NCBI GenBank assembly: GCA_021838945.1
Contig: JAKCCH010000025.1
Span: 1-35,534 of the forward strand
Direction: 5' to 3'
Origin: Actinomycetes bacterium
Lineage (GTDB): Bacteria > Actinomycetota > Acidimicrobiia > Acidimicrobiales > Bog-793
DNA: 35,534 bases
Each line of letters begins with the position of its first letter. Within the stretch, counting starts at the first letter, position 1. Below are positions 8,812 to 15,272 of this stretch, one piece after another. The notes beneath the pieces are model-generated. The model saw only the letters and a list, made by a program, of their open reading frames with translations. It did no database searches and was not told the DNA's origin. The translations under genes and the position numbers were made by a program.

Positions 8812-9252
8812 TCAGGTCTCGACGACGAGGGTCACCGGCCCGTCGTTCGTGAGCCGGACCATCATGTGAGCCCCGAACCTGCCGGTTGAGACTTCTGCAC
8901 CGAGTGCGCGCAAAGTCTCAACCACCCGCTCGACGAGCGGCTCCGCCTGAGGCCCCGGAAGCGCCTCCACGAAAGAAGGCCTCCGCCCACGGCTCGTGTC
9001 GCCGTACAGGGTGAACTGGCTGATGACGAGCAGGGGCGCCGACAGCTCCGCACAGGACCGGTTCATGCGACCCTCGTCATCGGCGAGGATCCGGAGGTTC
9101 CAGAGCTTCTGCGCCATGGCGTCGGCGCTGGCGACCGTGTCTCCGTGCTTCACTCCGAGGAGCACGCAGAGGCCGGTGCCGGAGAGCTCACCGACTACCT
9201 CGCCGGCGACGGAGACCGTGGTCCCGTCGACGCGCTGGACGACAGCTCGCAT
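8812..9252 (-). CDS. dtd: D-aminoacyl-tRNA deacylase (Dtd)
   Basis: A 146-residue enzyme, the normal family length. Dtd is a dimeric editing enzyme that hydrolyses D-amino acids (and glycine) mischarged on tRNA. The active-site motifs are both present: SQFTLYGDTSRGRRPSF (residues 79-95) and the Gly-cisPro motif in NDGPVTL near the C-terminus. The ATG start gives MRAVVQRV, the standard N-terminus. The gene contains a 46-nt inverted repeat at 8881-8926 that matches a repeat family found elsewhere in this window; there it encodes VVETLRALGAEVSTG, which still fits the expected Dtd sequence. Confidence 0.96.
   Translation of the reverse strand: MRAVVQRVDGTTVSVAGEVVGELSGTGLCVLLGVKHGDTVASADAMAQKLWNLRILADDEGRMNRSCAELSAPLLVISQFTLYGDTSRGRRPSFVEALPGPQAEPLVERVVETLRALGAEVSTGRFGAHMMVRLTNDGPVTLVVET
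8881..8926. repeat. 46-nt palindromic repeat, copy A (inside dtd)
   Basis: GGTTGAG at positions 4-10 and CTCAACC at 37-43 of a 46-nt unit. The arms GGTTGAGACTT (8884-8894) and AAGTCTCAACC (8913-8923) are perfect 11-bp complements. Spacing is identical to the copies at 18961, 27218, 27269 and 27370. This is the only copy inside a coding region, so chance or gene-adapted sequence cannot be excluded. Confidence 0.5.
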
Positions 9253-9288
9253 CTCGACCCGACCGCGCCGCGACCCGACCCGAACCGT

Positions 9289-9993
9289 CTAGACCGGAAG
9301 CGCCAACGGACCGCCGGCCACGAGATACGGCGGCAGCTCGATCCCCGGTCGCAGGTCGGCCGAAGGTAGCGGTTCGCCCCACCTCGTCACGACCGGCCTC
9401 ACACCGGCCCAGCAGTCGCGCCCGAGGTCATCCGGTTCGTCGAGGGGGCCACCCGAGCGGACCTTGGCGCTCACGTTCTCGAGCGGGACCTCGAGGACTG
9501 CGGTCTGGCGGAGCTCCTCGGGAGCGGGTGGGCGGGCATGCGCCGAGCGGCCCGGAACCAACCGTTCCACGAGCGCGGCGAGCAGCTCCGCCTTGCGGTC
9601 CCCGTCACGCACGAGCACAGCGTCGCCTTGGACGACGACGGAGCGGTAGTTCGCGGAGTGGTTGAACGTCGACCGTGCCAGCACGAGTTCGTCCACGACC
9701 GTCACCTCAACCGCGACACGCACGCTCGGACGCCGGACCGCCCTCCGGGCAACGCCCATCCCGGTCGAGCCGTGGAGGTAGAGCGCACGGCCGACCCGGA
9801 CGTACAGCATCGGCAGAACCGCAGGCCGTCCGTCGACCACGGTGCCGACGTGCGCGATCAGCCCCTCGTCCAACGTCCGGTGCACGGTGTCCTCGTCGTA
9901 CCTGGCCCGCTCCGGGTGGCGCGACGGCCGGTTCGAGCTCGTGAGCGGGTAGTCACCCTCAGCCGTGCGACCCTTGGTTGTCGAGTCGGTCAT
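9289..9993 (-). CDS. Pyridoxamine 5'-phosphate oxidase-like flavin-binding protein
   Basis: A 234-residue protein of the split-barrel PNPOx-like/flavin-nucleotide-binding superfamily. The core strands are recognisable: HVGTVVDGRPAVLPMLYVRVGRALYLHGSTGM, then VRVAVEVTVVDELVLARSTFNHSANYRSVVVQG. This arrangement is typical of small FMN- or F420-binding proteins rather than of genuine PdxH. I start at the ATG at 9993, preceded by GGTGAT; a GTG 54 bp upstream would run into the divergent regulator gene. It is divergently transcribed from a MocR regulator with only 44 bp between starts, an arrangement typical of a regulator and its target, and suggests a role in vitamin B6 or amine metabolism. The reaction is unknown. 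Confidence 0.82.
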   Translation of the reverse strand: MTDSTTKGRTAEGDYPLTSSNRPSRHPERARYDEDTVHRTLDEGLIAHVGTVVDGRPAVLPMLYVRVGRALYLHGSTGMGVARRAVRRPSVRVAVEVTVVDELVLARSTFNHSANYRSVVVQGDAVLVRDGDRKAELLAALVERLVPGRSAHARPPAPEELRQTAVLEVPLENVSAKVRSGGPLDEPDDLGRDCWAGVRPVVTRWGEPLPSADLRPGIELPPYLVAGGPLALPV

Positions 9994-10013
9994 GTTGATC
10001 ACCGTTGGTCGAT

Positions 10014-10039
10014 TTGTATGGGTACAATCATCTGATTGT
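10014..10039. promoter_or_regulatory. Overlapping palindromic operator between the flavin-binding protein gene and the MocR gene
   Basis: Two nested inverted repeats are visible: TTGTA-TGGG-TACAA (10014-10027) and ACAATCA-TC-TGATTGT (10024-10039), a perfect 7-2-7 palindrome whose last bases are in the MocR GTG start codon. TACAAT (10023-10028) can serve as the plus-strand -10 box nine bases before the GTG. Binding here by the MocR protein would repress or activate both genes. Confidence 0.6.
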
Positions 10040-11414
10040 GCCGTCACAGTATCAGATCAACGGCAGGCGAGCCGTCACGATCGCACAGTCGATCGAGGCC
10101 GGGATCACGAGCGCTGCGTTGGCCCCGGGCGAGCTGTTGCCGCCGATACGTGAGCTGGCCGACGCCCTCGGCGTGAGTCCCGGGACGGTCGCGGCCGCCT
10201 ACCGCCTCCTCGGGCAGAGGGGTCTCACGACCTCCGATCGACGCCGAGGAACGCGAGTCCGCCCCTGGTACGCGGAGACCGCTCGACCCGCCGCCGCGCC
10301 GCGCGCGCCCTCACCACAGTCCTTCGCACCTGAGGGAGCAGCCGACCTCGCCTCCGGCAACCCGGATCCGACGCTCCTCCCCGACCTGTCACCGATCCTC
10401 GAACGGCTCGACCACGTGCCGGCTCGCTACGGGGGCCCGCAGCTCGACGGCCGTCTCGCCGCCGTCGCCCGGCGGCAGCTCGAGTCGGACGGTGTACCGG
10501 TGCCGGCGCTCGCCTGCTCGTTCGGCGCCCTCGACGGCATCCGGAGGGTGCTCACGACCTCGCTCCGGCACGGCGACCGTGTCGCGGTCGAGGACCCCGG
10601 GTGGCCTTCCCTGCTCGACGGGATACGGCGCCTCGGGTTCGCGCCCGTCCCCACCGAGCTCGACGACGAGGGCCTGCTGCCGAGCAGCCTGTGGGATGCC
10701 CTCGCGGCGGGTGCAAAGGCCGTCATCATCACCTCACGCGCTCAGAACCCGACCGGCGCGGCGTCGGCGCCCGGCCGGGCGGTTGAGATCGCCGCGCTCA
10801 TCGCCCGCTACCCGGGCACCCTTCTCCTCGAGGACGACCACGGTCACGCGATCGCCGACCCGGACGAGCCGCTCCACTCGGTCATCGCCGCCTCCGGCTC
10901 GCCTCCCGGCCCATGGGCGTTCGTCCGGTCCTCTGCCAAGGCGTACGGCCCCGACCTTCGCGTCGCAGTCGTGGCGGGAGATCCCACGACAGTCGGCCGC
11001 GTCGAGCTCGACGTGGCGAGCTCTGCAGGGTGGGTCAGCCACCTCAACCAGCAGATCGTTGCGACCCTCTGGACCGACGAGGATGTCGGCCGTCTCGTGC
11101 GGAAAGCTGCCGAGCTCTATCGCGAGCGCCGCCATGCGCTCGTGGCGGCCCTGCGAGCGCTCGGGGTGCAGGCGCACGGGAAGACCGGGCTCAACGTCTG
11201 GATCCCGCTCCCCGCCGCGCCGTCCATCGACGAGGCCTCGATCGTGGCGGACGTGATGGCGGGTGGCTGGCGTGTGGCAGCAGGCGCAGGGAGTCGACTC
11301 GTGAGCGGACCCGCCGTCCGAGTCACCACCGCCGCCCTCGATCCAGGCGACGCCCCCGAGGTGGCCGGCTTGATCGCCCGGGCGATCGAGCGGCCCGCCG
11401 GTCGCGGCTACTGA
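10038..11414 (+). CDS. MocR-type regulator (GntR winged helix fused to PLP aminotransferase fold)
   Basis: A 458-residue two-domain protein. Residues about 5-75 are a GntR winged helix (SIEAGITSAALAPGELLPPIRELADALGVSPGTVAAAYRLL). The rest is a fold-type I aminotransferase domain: ASGNPDPTLLPDL, SFGALDGIRRVL, VAVEDPGWP, SRAQNPTGAA, LEDDHGHAI and the PLP-binding Lys301 in RSSAKAYGPDLR. Such proteins (PdxR, GabR, PtsJ) sense PLP or a PLP-amine adduct and control vitamin B6 or amine genes. The start is GTG at 10038; the divergent palindrome and -10 box end at it. The target is most likely the adjacent flavin-binding protein gene. An upstream in-frame start at 10005 would place coding sequence through the operator and is less likely. 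Confidence 0.92.
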   Translation: MPSQYQINGRRAVTIAQSIEAGITSAALAPGELLPPIRELADALGVSPGTVAAAYRLLGQRGLTTSDRRRGTRVRPWYAETARPAAAPRAPSPQSFAPEGAADLASGNPDPTLLPDLSPILERLDHVPARYGGPQLDGRLAAVARRQLESDGVPVPALACSFGALDGIRRVLTTSLRHGDRVAVEDPGWPSLLDGIRRLGFAPVPTELDDEGLLPSSLWDALAAGAKAVIITSRAQNPTGAASAPGRAVEIAALIARYPGTLLLEDDHGHAIADPDEPLHSVIAASGSPPGPWAFVRSSAKAYGPDLRVAVVAGDPTTVGRVELDVASSAGWVSHLNQQIVATLWTDEDVGRLVRKAAELYRERRHALVAALRALGVQAHGKTGLNVWIPLPAAPSIDEASIVADVMAGGWRVAAGAGSRLVSGPAVRVTTAALDPGDAPEVAGLIARAIERPAGRGY

Positions 11415-11436
11415 CGCTCGCCAGAAAAGGGAGCGC

Positions 11437-11476
11437 TGGCGAACGCTGGGGAACGTTGGCGAACGCCGGGGAATCG
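11437..11476. repeat. Tandem repeat, two 20-bp units
   Basis: Two adjacent 20-bp units, both beginning TGGCGAACGC and containing GGGGAA, lie immediately after the MocR stop. A degenerate third unit may follow. No reading frame covers them. Confidence 0.7.
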
Positions 11477-11495
11477 CCAGGGAACCTTGGGTGAC

Positions 11496-11555
11496 AGGTC
11501 GGGCGAGCCCAGGCGAGGTCGGGCGAGCCCAGGCGAGGTCGGGCGAGCCCGGGCG
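11496..11555. repeat. Tandem repeat, three 20-bp units
   Basis: Three consecutive 20-bp units starting AGGTCGGGCGAGCCC; the third differs at one base. Each unit holds GGGC-GA-GCCC, so the array can form several alternative small hairpins. It sits in the gap between the convergent MocR gene and the small unknown gene, where terminators are expected. Confidence 0.85.
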
Positions 11556-11564
11556 ACGCCCCGG

Positions 11565-11999
11565 CTACTCCCCGAGCAGCTTGCCGAGTGCCTGCCGGGC
11601 GTTCGCGTTCTCTGCCGCCGTCGTCGCGAGGAACAGGGCGAGCTGGCGCACCCACTCGGCCACCGGCACCTCGCGCCGCGAGATGATGACGCCCCGCACC
11701 TGTTGAGCGATCGTCGCGACGAGGCGCCCGTGCGCCGACACGAGCTCGAGCGTCGAGTCGCCGACGAGGAGCCGGATCGCCTTCGCCTTACCGGGCCGCC
11801 CGGCCATCCTGTCGCTGAGCGAGCGCTCGTAGTCGACCTCGACCATGCCGGCGGGGAGCAGGTCACCGATCGTCGAGGACAGCACGCGGTGGTAGGCGTC
11901 GAGGTCGGCGGTGTCCGCACGGAGCGCAGCAGCGACGCCTTCGACCAGGTCGGCGTCGCCTCCGGAGGCGCCGGCGTCGACAGGCGTGATGTCGCTCAA
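11565..11999 (-). CDS. Small conserved-looking protein of unknown function, third gene of the YbjQ operon
   Basis: I do not recognise this protein (144 residues from a TTG at 11999). The TTG lies 14 bp past the stop of the preceding gene; longer starts would overlap that gene deeply. The N-terminus (ITPVDAGASGGDADLVEG) is acidic, followed by a helix and then a strand-rich middle (GMVEVDYERS, AKAIRLLVGDSTLELVSAHGRLVATIAQQVRGVIISRREVPVAEWVRQLALFL) and a final helix. No signal peptide or membrane segment. Its position behind two YbjQ-domain genes suggests it works with them. Codon use is like the neighbours, and the frame ends with a clean stop, so I regard it as a real gene with an uncertain start. 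Confidence 0.65.
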   Translation of the reverse strand: MSDITPVDAGASGGDADLVEGVAAALRADTADLDAYHRVLSSTIGDLLPAGMVEVDYERSLSDRMAGRPGKAKAIRLLVGDSTLELVSAHGRLVATIAQQVRGVIISRREVPVAEWVRQLALFLATTAAENANARQALGKLLGE

Positions 12000-12013
12000 G
12001 GTGACGCCCCGGC

Positions 12014-12829
12014 TCAGCTGTCCGTCAGAGGAAGTACGAGCTGCGGCTTGGCGATCACGTGGTCCGCCCTGAGCGGCCGCACCGCCGTGCCGATGGCGAA
12101 GAACTCGGTCGTGTGCCCGCCCCACCTGTGTGCGAGGGACCGGAGCTGCACGCCGACGATCCCCTCGGCCTTCAGCTGCTCGGCTTCGGCCTGCATCCGG
12201 CTCATGGCGAGCTCACGCGCGTCGTAGAGCGCCTCGGTGAACTGCGGGATCTCCACGTTGCGCCCGACGTTGCCCATCGCACGAAACGCCCCCTGGTGAG
12301 CGATGTGGTACACGCAACTCCCCATCACCATGCCGAGCGGGCCGTAACCGGCCTGGATGAGCGTCCAGAAGTCCTGGCCGGACAGGTCGGAGGTGAAAGG
12401 GTGGCCCTGGTTGTTGCGCCAGTTGCCCTCGTCGTCGGCCTTCACCGCCGTGCCGACGGCTATGAACTCGGCGAGGTCGTTGCCGAACTCCTTGAACTCG
12501 ATCTCGAGCCGGACCCCGACGATCCCGTCCGCACCGATGGCGTCCGCCTCGGCCTCCATGCGGGTCATGGCGAGCTCACGTGCCTGGTACATCGCCTGCG
12601 ACAGGGTTTGGAGCTCCATGTTCTGGCTCCAGCGCCCCACCTGGAGGCCGACGTGGTAGATGCTCGAGCCGAGGACCAGCCCGAGTGGGCGGAAACCCGC
12701 CTCACGGACGAGCAGGAATTCGTTGACGCTCAGGTCGGAGGTGAACAGCCCTCCTGGCTGCCCCGGCCGCATCTCGGCCAGGCGGCGCATCGCATCCTCG
12801 GGGATCCCGAGGCTCGTGGTGTCGGTCAT
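12014..12829 (-). CDS. Tandem YbjQ-like (heavy-metal-binding/DUF74 fold) protein, two domains
   Basis: A 271-residue protein made of two similar domains at about 28-130 and 144-251. Each has the same order: F-TSDLS, then (F)RPLGLVLGSSIYHV or YGPLGMVMGSCVYHI, then QARELAMTRMEAEADAIGADGIVGVRLEI or DARELAMSRMQAEAEQLKAEGIVGVQLRS, then EFIAVGTAVK or EFFAIGTAVR. This matches the YbjQ family, about 105 residues as single proteins that form pentamers; the metal-binding label is a database name with little experimental support. AGGAGG precedes the ATG, and the start overlaps the end of the upstream gene by four bases (ATGA), so translation is coupled. Cytoplasmic; role unknown. Confidence 0.85.
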   Translation of the reverse strand: MTDTTSLGIPEDAMRRLAEMRPGQPGGLFTSDLSVNEFLLVREAGFRPLGLVLGSSIYHVGLQVGRWSQNMELQTLSQAMYQARELAMTRMEAEADAIGADGIVGVRLEIEFKEFGNDLAEFIAVGTAVKADDEGNWRNNQGHPFTSDLSGQDFWTLIQAGYGPLGMVMGSCVYHIAHQGAFRAMGNVGRNVEIPQFTEALYDARELAMSRMQAEAEQLKAEGIVGVQLRSLAHRWGGHTTEFFAIGTAVRPLRADHVIAKPQLVLPLTDS

Positions 12830-13791
12830 CGGGTCCTCCTCGGACGGCGTGGACTGTTCGGATTGTTCGGACTTGGACTGCTCGGATTGCTCGCCCCGGG
12901 CATCCGGGCGAGGGGCAGGAGGGAGGTGCTCTGCGTGGGCGCCTCGACTCCCTCGTGGAACCGGGCGACGGCCGTGCCGATCATCGAGGCGAGCGCGACG
13001 TGGTCGCGGTGGTTCTCGGCCGGCTCGCGCTCCCAGATGTCGAGGCCGATGGACGACGAGATCGAGCCGTCTGCACCGTAGGAGGCAGTCCTCTGAAGAA
13101 ACTGCCGCCGTGCGTCCACCCGCACGTGGTGCACGAGCTCGCTGTACCCGGACACCTCCACGTTGCCGGCGAACGTCGACGACTGCTGCAGCGTCGCCCA
13201 GTCGTCGTGCCTGATGGCGATGGAGAGACCGACCACGATCCCGGCGGGCGCCCAGCCGCCGTGGAGGAGCTTGGCCACGTCCTGGCCGGGAAGGGTCGTG
13301 GAGAAGAGGTGGTGTGGTCGGGCCTTGCTGTGGGCCCGGACCGCCGTGCCGTACGCGAGGAACTCCCGGTTGTCCCCCTCGAGGCGCGTGACGCTCAGCG
13401 TGACTCCCACCACTCCGTCGCCGCCGAGTGCCTGGCACTCCGTGAGCATCCGGAGCATGGCCGTGTCGTAGCCGTGATAGAGGGCGTCGACGTACGGCCC
13501 GAATCCGGCGTAGCCGACGCTCCCTCCGCTCGTGACCGTGCCCGGGCGCCCCCCGAAGCCGAGCGGAGCGCCCATTCCCATCGGGCCGTAGTAGCCGCAG
13601 CCTCCCCAACCGTCCCAGCCGATGTGCTCGACGATGCAACCCATCACCTCGCCGACCACGTGGAAGCCGCAGCCCTCGAGCCCGGCCTGGCCCGCGATGG
13701 TGAGCAGGCTGCTCGAAGGGGCGCCCTCCTTCCCCCGCTCCATCCTTGCCTGGGCTGCCGGTGGCAGGCCCTCTCCGTTCCAGCTAGTCAT
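12826..13791 (-). CDS. Diverged tandem YbjQ-like protein, two domains, with Gly-rich insert and Pro/Ser tail
   Basis: A 321-residue protein, first gene of a three-gene operon. Domain 1 (about 41-152) starts GCGFHVVGEVMGCIVEHIG, has an inserted Gly/Tyr-rich loop (GWGGCGYYGPMGMGAP) and ends with MLRMLTECQALGGDGVVGVTLSV and FLAYGTAVRA. Domain 2 (about 161-280) begins FSTTLPGQDVAKLLHGGW and ends with ALASMIGTAVARF. These phrases correspond to those in the next gene, so the pair probably arose by duplication and gives four YbjQ units in one operon. The last 20 residues are Pro/Ser/Asn/Arg-rich and lie in a nucleotide stretch of short CGGA-type repeats. Only a distant GAGGATGG precedes the ATG. Confidence 0.78.
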   Translation of the reverse strand: MTSWNGEGLPPAAQARMERGKEGAPSSSLLTIAGQAGLEGCGFHVVGEVMGCIVEHIGWDGWGGCGYYGPMGMGAPLGFGGRPGTVTSGGSVGYAGFGPYVDALYHGYDTAMLRMLTECQALGGDGVVGVTLSVTRLEGDNREFLAYGTAVRAHSKARPHHLFSTTLPGQDVAKLLHGGWAPAGIVVGLSIAIRHDDWATLQQSSTFAGNVEVSGYSELVHHVRVDARRQFLQRTASYGADGSISSSIGLDIWEREPAENHRDHVALASMIGTAVARFHEGVEAPTQSTSLLPLARMPGASNPSSPSPNNPNSPRRPRRTR

Positions 13792-13877
13792 CGCAGCACT
13801 GGTCCATCCTCATCGGCAGCGTGCGGCACGCTAACACTCAGGTCGTCGACCAGGTTATCGACGTTACCCTGCGCCTC

Positions 13878-14555
13878 GTGGAGCTGACCGAGGCGATGCG
13901 GACGACAGCGGCGGTCCGGGCGTTCGCGCCCGAGCCGGTGCACGACGACGTGCTGAGGCGCGTGCTGGACGAGGCACGCTTCGCACCGAGTGGCGGCAAC
14001 CGCCAGCCCTGGCGGGTGGTGGTGGTCGAGCGTCCCGAGCTGCGGGCCGCGATCCGGGACGCGTATCGCCTCGGTTGGAGCGAGTACGTCGCGCACGTCG
14101 TCTCGGGGCTCGTGCCGTTCGCGCCGGGGGCGGACGGCCGCTGGGACGGCCCGGCCGTCGACCTCGAGCAGGCGAGGGCGACGCCGGCACCCGACGAGTT
14201 CGCGGATCACCTCGACTCGGTGCCGATCATGCTCATGCTGCTGGCGCACCTGCCATCGCTCGCCGTGACGGACAACGGGCTCGGGCGCCAGAGCATCGTG
14301 GGCGGTGCGTCGGTCTACCCCTTCGTCCAGAACCTGCTGCTCGCGGCCCGTGCGGAGGGTCTCGGCGGCGTCATGACGACAGTCATCTGCCGTCAGGAAG
14401 CGGAGGTGAAGCGGCTGCTCGGCGTGCCGGCGCAGTTCGCCGTCGCCGGGATGGTGGTGCTCGGCCGTCCGGCGCGTCAGGTCGGGCGGCTCCGGCGCCG
14501 CGAGGTCGGCGAGTTCGCCTTCCGGGACGCCTTCGACGGCGCCCCGTTTGCATGA
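13878..14555 (+). CDS. Nitroreductase-family FMN oxidoreductase
   Basis: A 225-residue flavoprotein. The N-terminal motif MRTTAAVRAF is the usual phosphate-binding start of nitroreductases, followed by RFAPSGGNRQPWRVVVV (FMN binding) and, near the C-terminus, NLLLAARAEGLGGVMTTVICRQEAEVKRLLGVP, the standard family block. Members reduce nitro groups, quinones or enones with NAD(P)H. The GTG at 13878 gives the family's normal N-terminus; an upstream start at 13821 would extend into the divergent promoter region, and neither has a good Shine-Dalgarno sequence. It is divergent from the YbjQ operon. Physiological substrate unknown. Confidence 0.88.
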   Translation: MELTEAMRTTAAVRAFAPEPVHDDVLRRVLDEARFAPSGGNRQPWRVVVVERPELRAAIRDAYRLGWSEYVAHVVSGLVPFAPGADGRWDGPAVDLEQARATPAPDEFADHLDSVPIMLMLLAHLPSLAVTDNGLGRQSIVGGASVYPFVQNLLLAARAEGLGGVMTTVICRQEAEVKRLLGVPAQFAVAGMVVLGRPARQVGRLRRREVGEFAFRDAFDGAPFA

Positions 14556-14649
14556 TCGAGGCCCGCCGAGAGCTCGAAACGGAGCCGCGCTCACCGCAAC
14601 CTGTGGATCAACCTGGGGACGACCGGGGGAAAGTGAACAGTTCCTGTAG

Positions 14650-15200
14650 ATAAGCCGGGTATTTCGTGAACTCCCATTGACCGGCGGGAGCGGGCGATGC
14701 ACGATGCACGCACCAAGGCAGGTGGTGCCAAGCGCCACTGACGGGAGGGTGGACCGTAAGGAAAGCCCGAGCGGCAGAGGTGCTGCGACTGGAAGGAAGG
14801 GGACTCGAAAGAGGAACCGGAGAGCCGGGAGCACGGCGCCTGGGAGAAGGTCGCCCGAAAGGGTGGCTGGAGACCAGGAGCCCGCCGAAGGAGGGAAGGG
14901 ACCCGCAAGGGAACCGGAAGCCCGGAGGTGGCGACCAGTGGAAGGAAGGCCCGCAAGGGTCGACCGGAAGCCGGGAGCAGGCACTCACCGTGTCGAGGTA
15001 GGTGATAGGGCTTCACACCCGGTGTTGGTCCCCCCAGGACTGGCACGGGGACGCAGCGAGTCGGGGTCGCAAGACACCGAGGAGCGAGGTCGAGCGAGCC
15101 GGTGCCGCAAGGTGCCGGAGCGCCGTGAGGGGTCTGATTCGCCAGGGTTGCGGCCCCGGGAAGTACGGAGGCATCTGCCAACCGGCTACCCGGGGCCCTG
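14650..15200 (+). ncRNA. Candidate large structured non-coding RNA of unknown class
   Basis: The 717-bp gap between the nitroreductase and thiolase genes has no convincing reading frame but is full of helices whose loops are GNRA only on the plus strand: CTC-GAAA-GAG (14804-14813); GTCGCCC-GAAA-GGGTGGC (14850-14867) enclosed by GGCGCCTGG/CCAGGAGCC (14835-14843/14874-14882); CCC-GCAA-GGG (14902-14911); GGCCC-GCAA-GGGTC (14948-14961); CGGGGTC-GCAA-GACACCG (15062-15079, one mismatch); and CCGGTGCC-GCAA-GGTGCCGG (15099-15118). The 5' part can form an interleaved pair (GCCGG 14654-14658 with CCGGC 14681-14685; CTCCC 14671-14675 with GGGAG 14686-14690). Near the 3' end GGCCCCGGG (15152-15160) pairs with CCCGGGGCC (15189-15197). 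I could not match it to RNase P RNA, tmRNA or a group II intron domain V. Ends are approximate. Confidence 0.6.
14791..14984 (+). repeat. Triplicated purine-rich hairpin module inside the RNA candidate
   Basis: Three related segments start at 14791, 14890 and 14940. Each reads GGA(A/G)GGAAGG, then a GNRA-capped hairpin, then ACCGGA(G)AGCC(G/C)GGAG. The copies differ in stem bases in ways that keep pairing (CTC/GAG versus CCC/GGG), which is what duplicated functional RNA modules look like. Confidence 0.6.
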
Positions 15201-15260
15201 CCGCGTCCGGGCACAGAGCTGGCGCCATAGGCGGACTGGGCGTGTCCCGAGCCGGCTCCT

Positions 15261-15266
15261 TATGAT
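15261..15266 (+). promoter_or_regulatory. -10 box for a leaderless thiolase transcript
   Basis: TATGAT ends six bases before the thiolase ATG, which places the transcription start at the start codon; there is no Shine-Dalgarno sequence. The -35 region is weak. Confidence 0.45.
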
Positions 15267-15272
15267 CACGGC

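Noticed and set aside
9659-9714. GGTTGAA and CTCAACC inside the flavin-binding protein gene
   Set aside because: Spacing is wrong (not the 46-nt geometry), and the left arm is imperfect; coding coincidence.
10778-10823. GGCGGTTGAGATCGCC inside the MocR gene resembles the left arm of the 46-nt repeat
   Set aside because: No CTCAACC at the required offset; it simply encodes AVEIAALIA.
14601-14612. TGTGGATCA, similar to a DnaA box
   Set aside because: Single imperfect copy; no cluster, no AT-rich region, no dnaA/dnaN nearby.
14760-14776. AAGGAAAGCCCGAGC resembles the GAGGAAAGTCC core of RNase P RNA
   Set aside because: The matching 3' conserved segments of RNase P RNA and its P4 partner strand are not found downstream.
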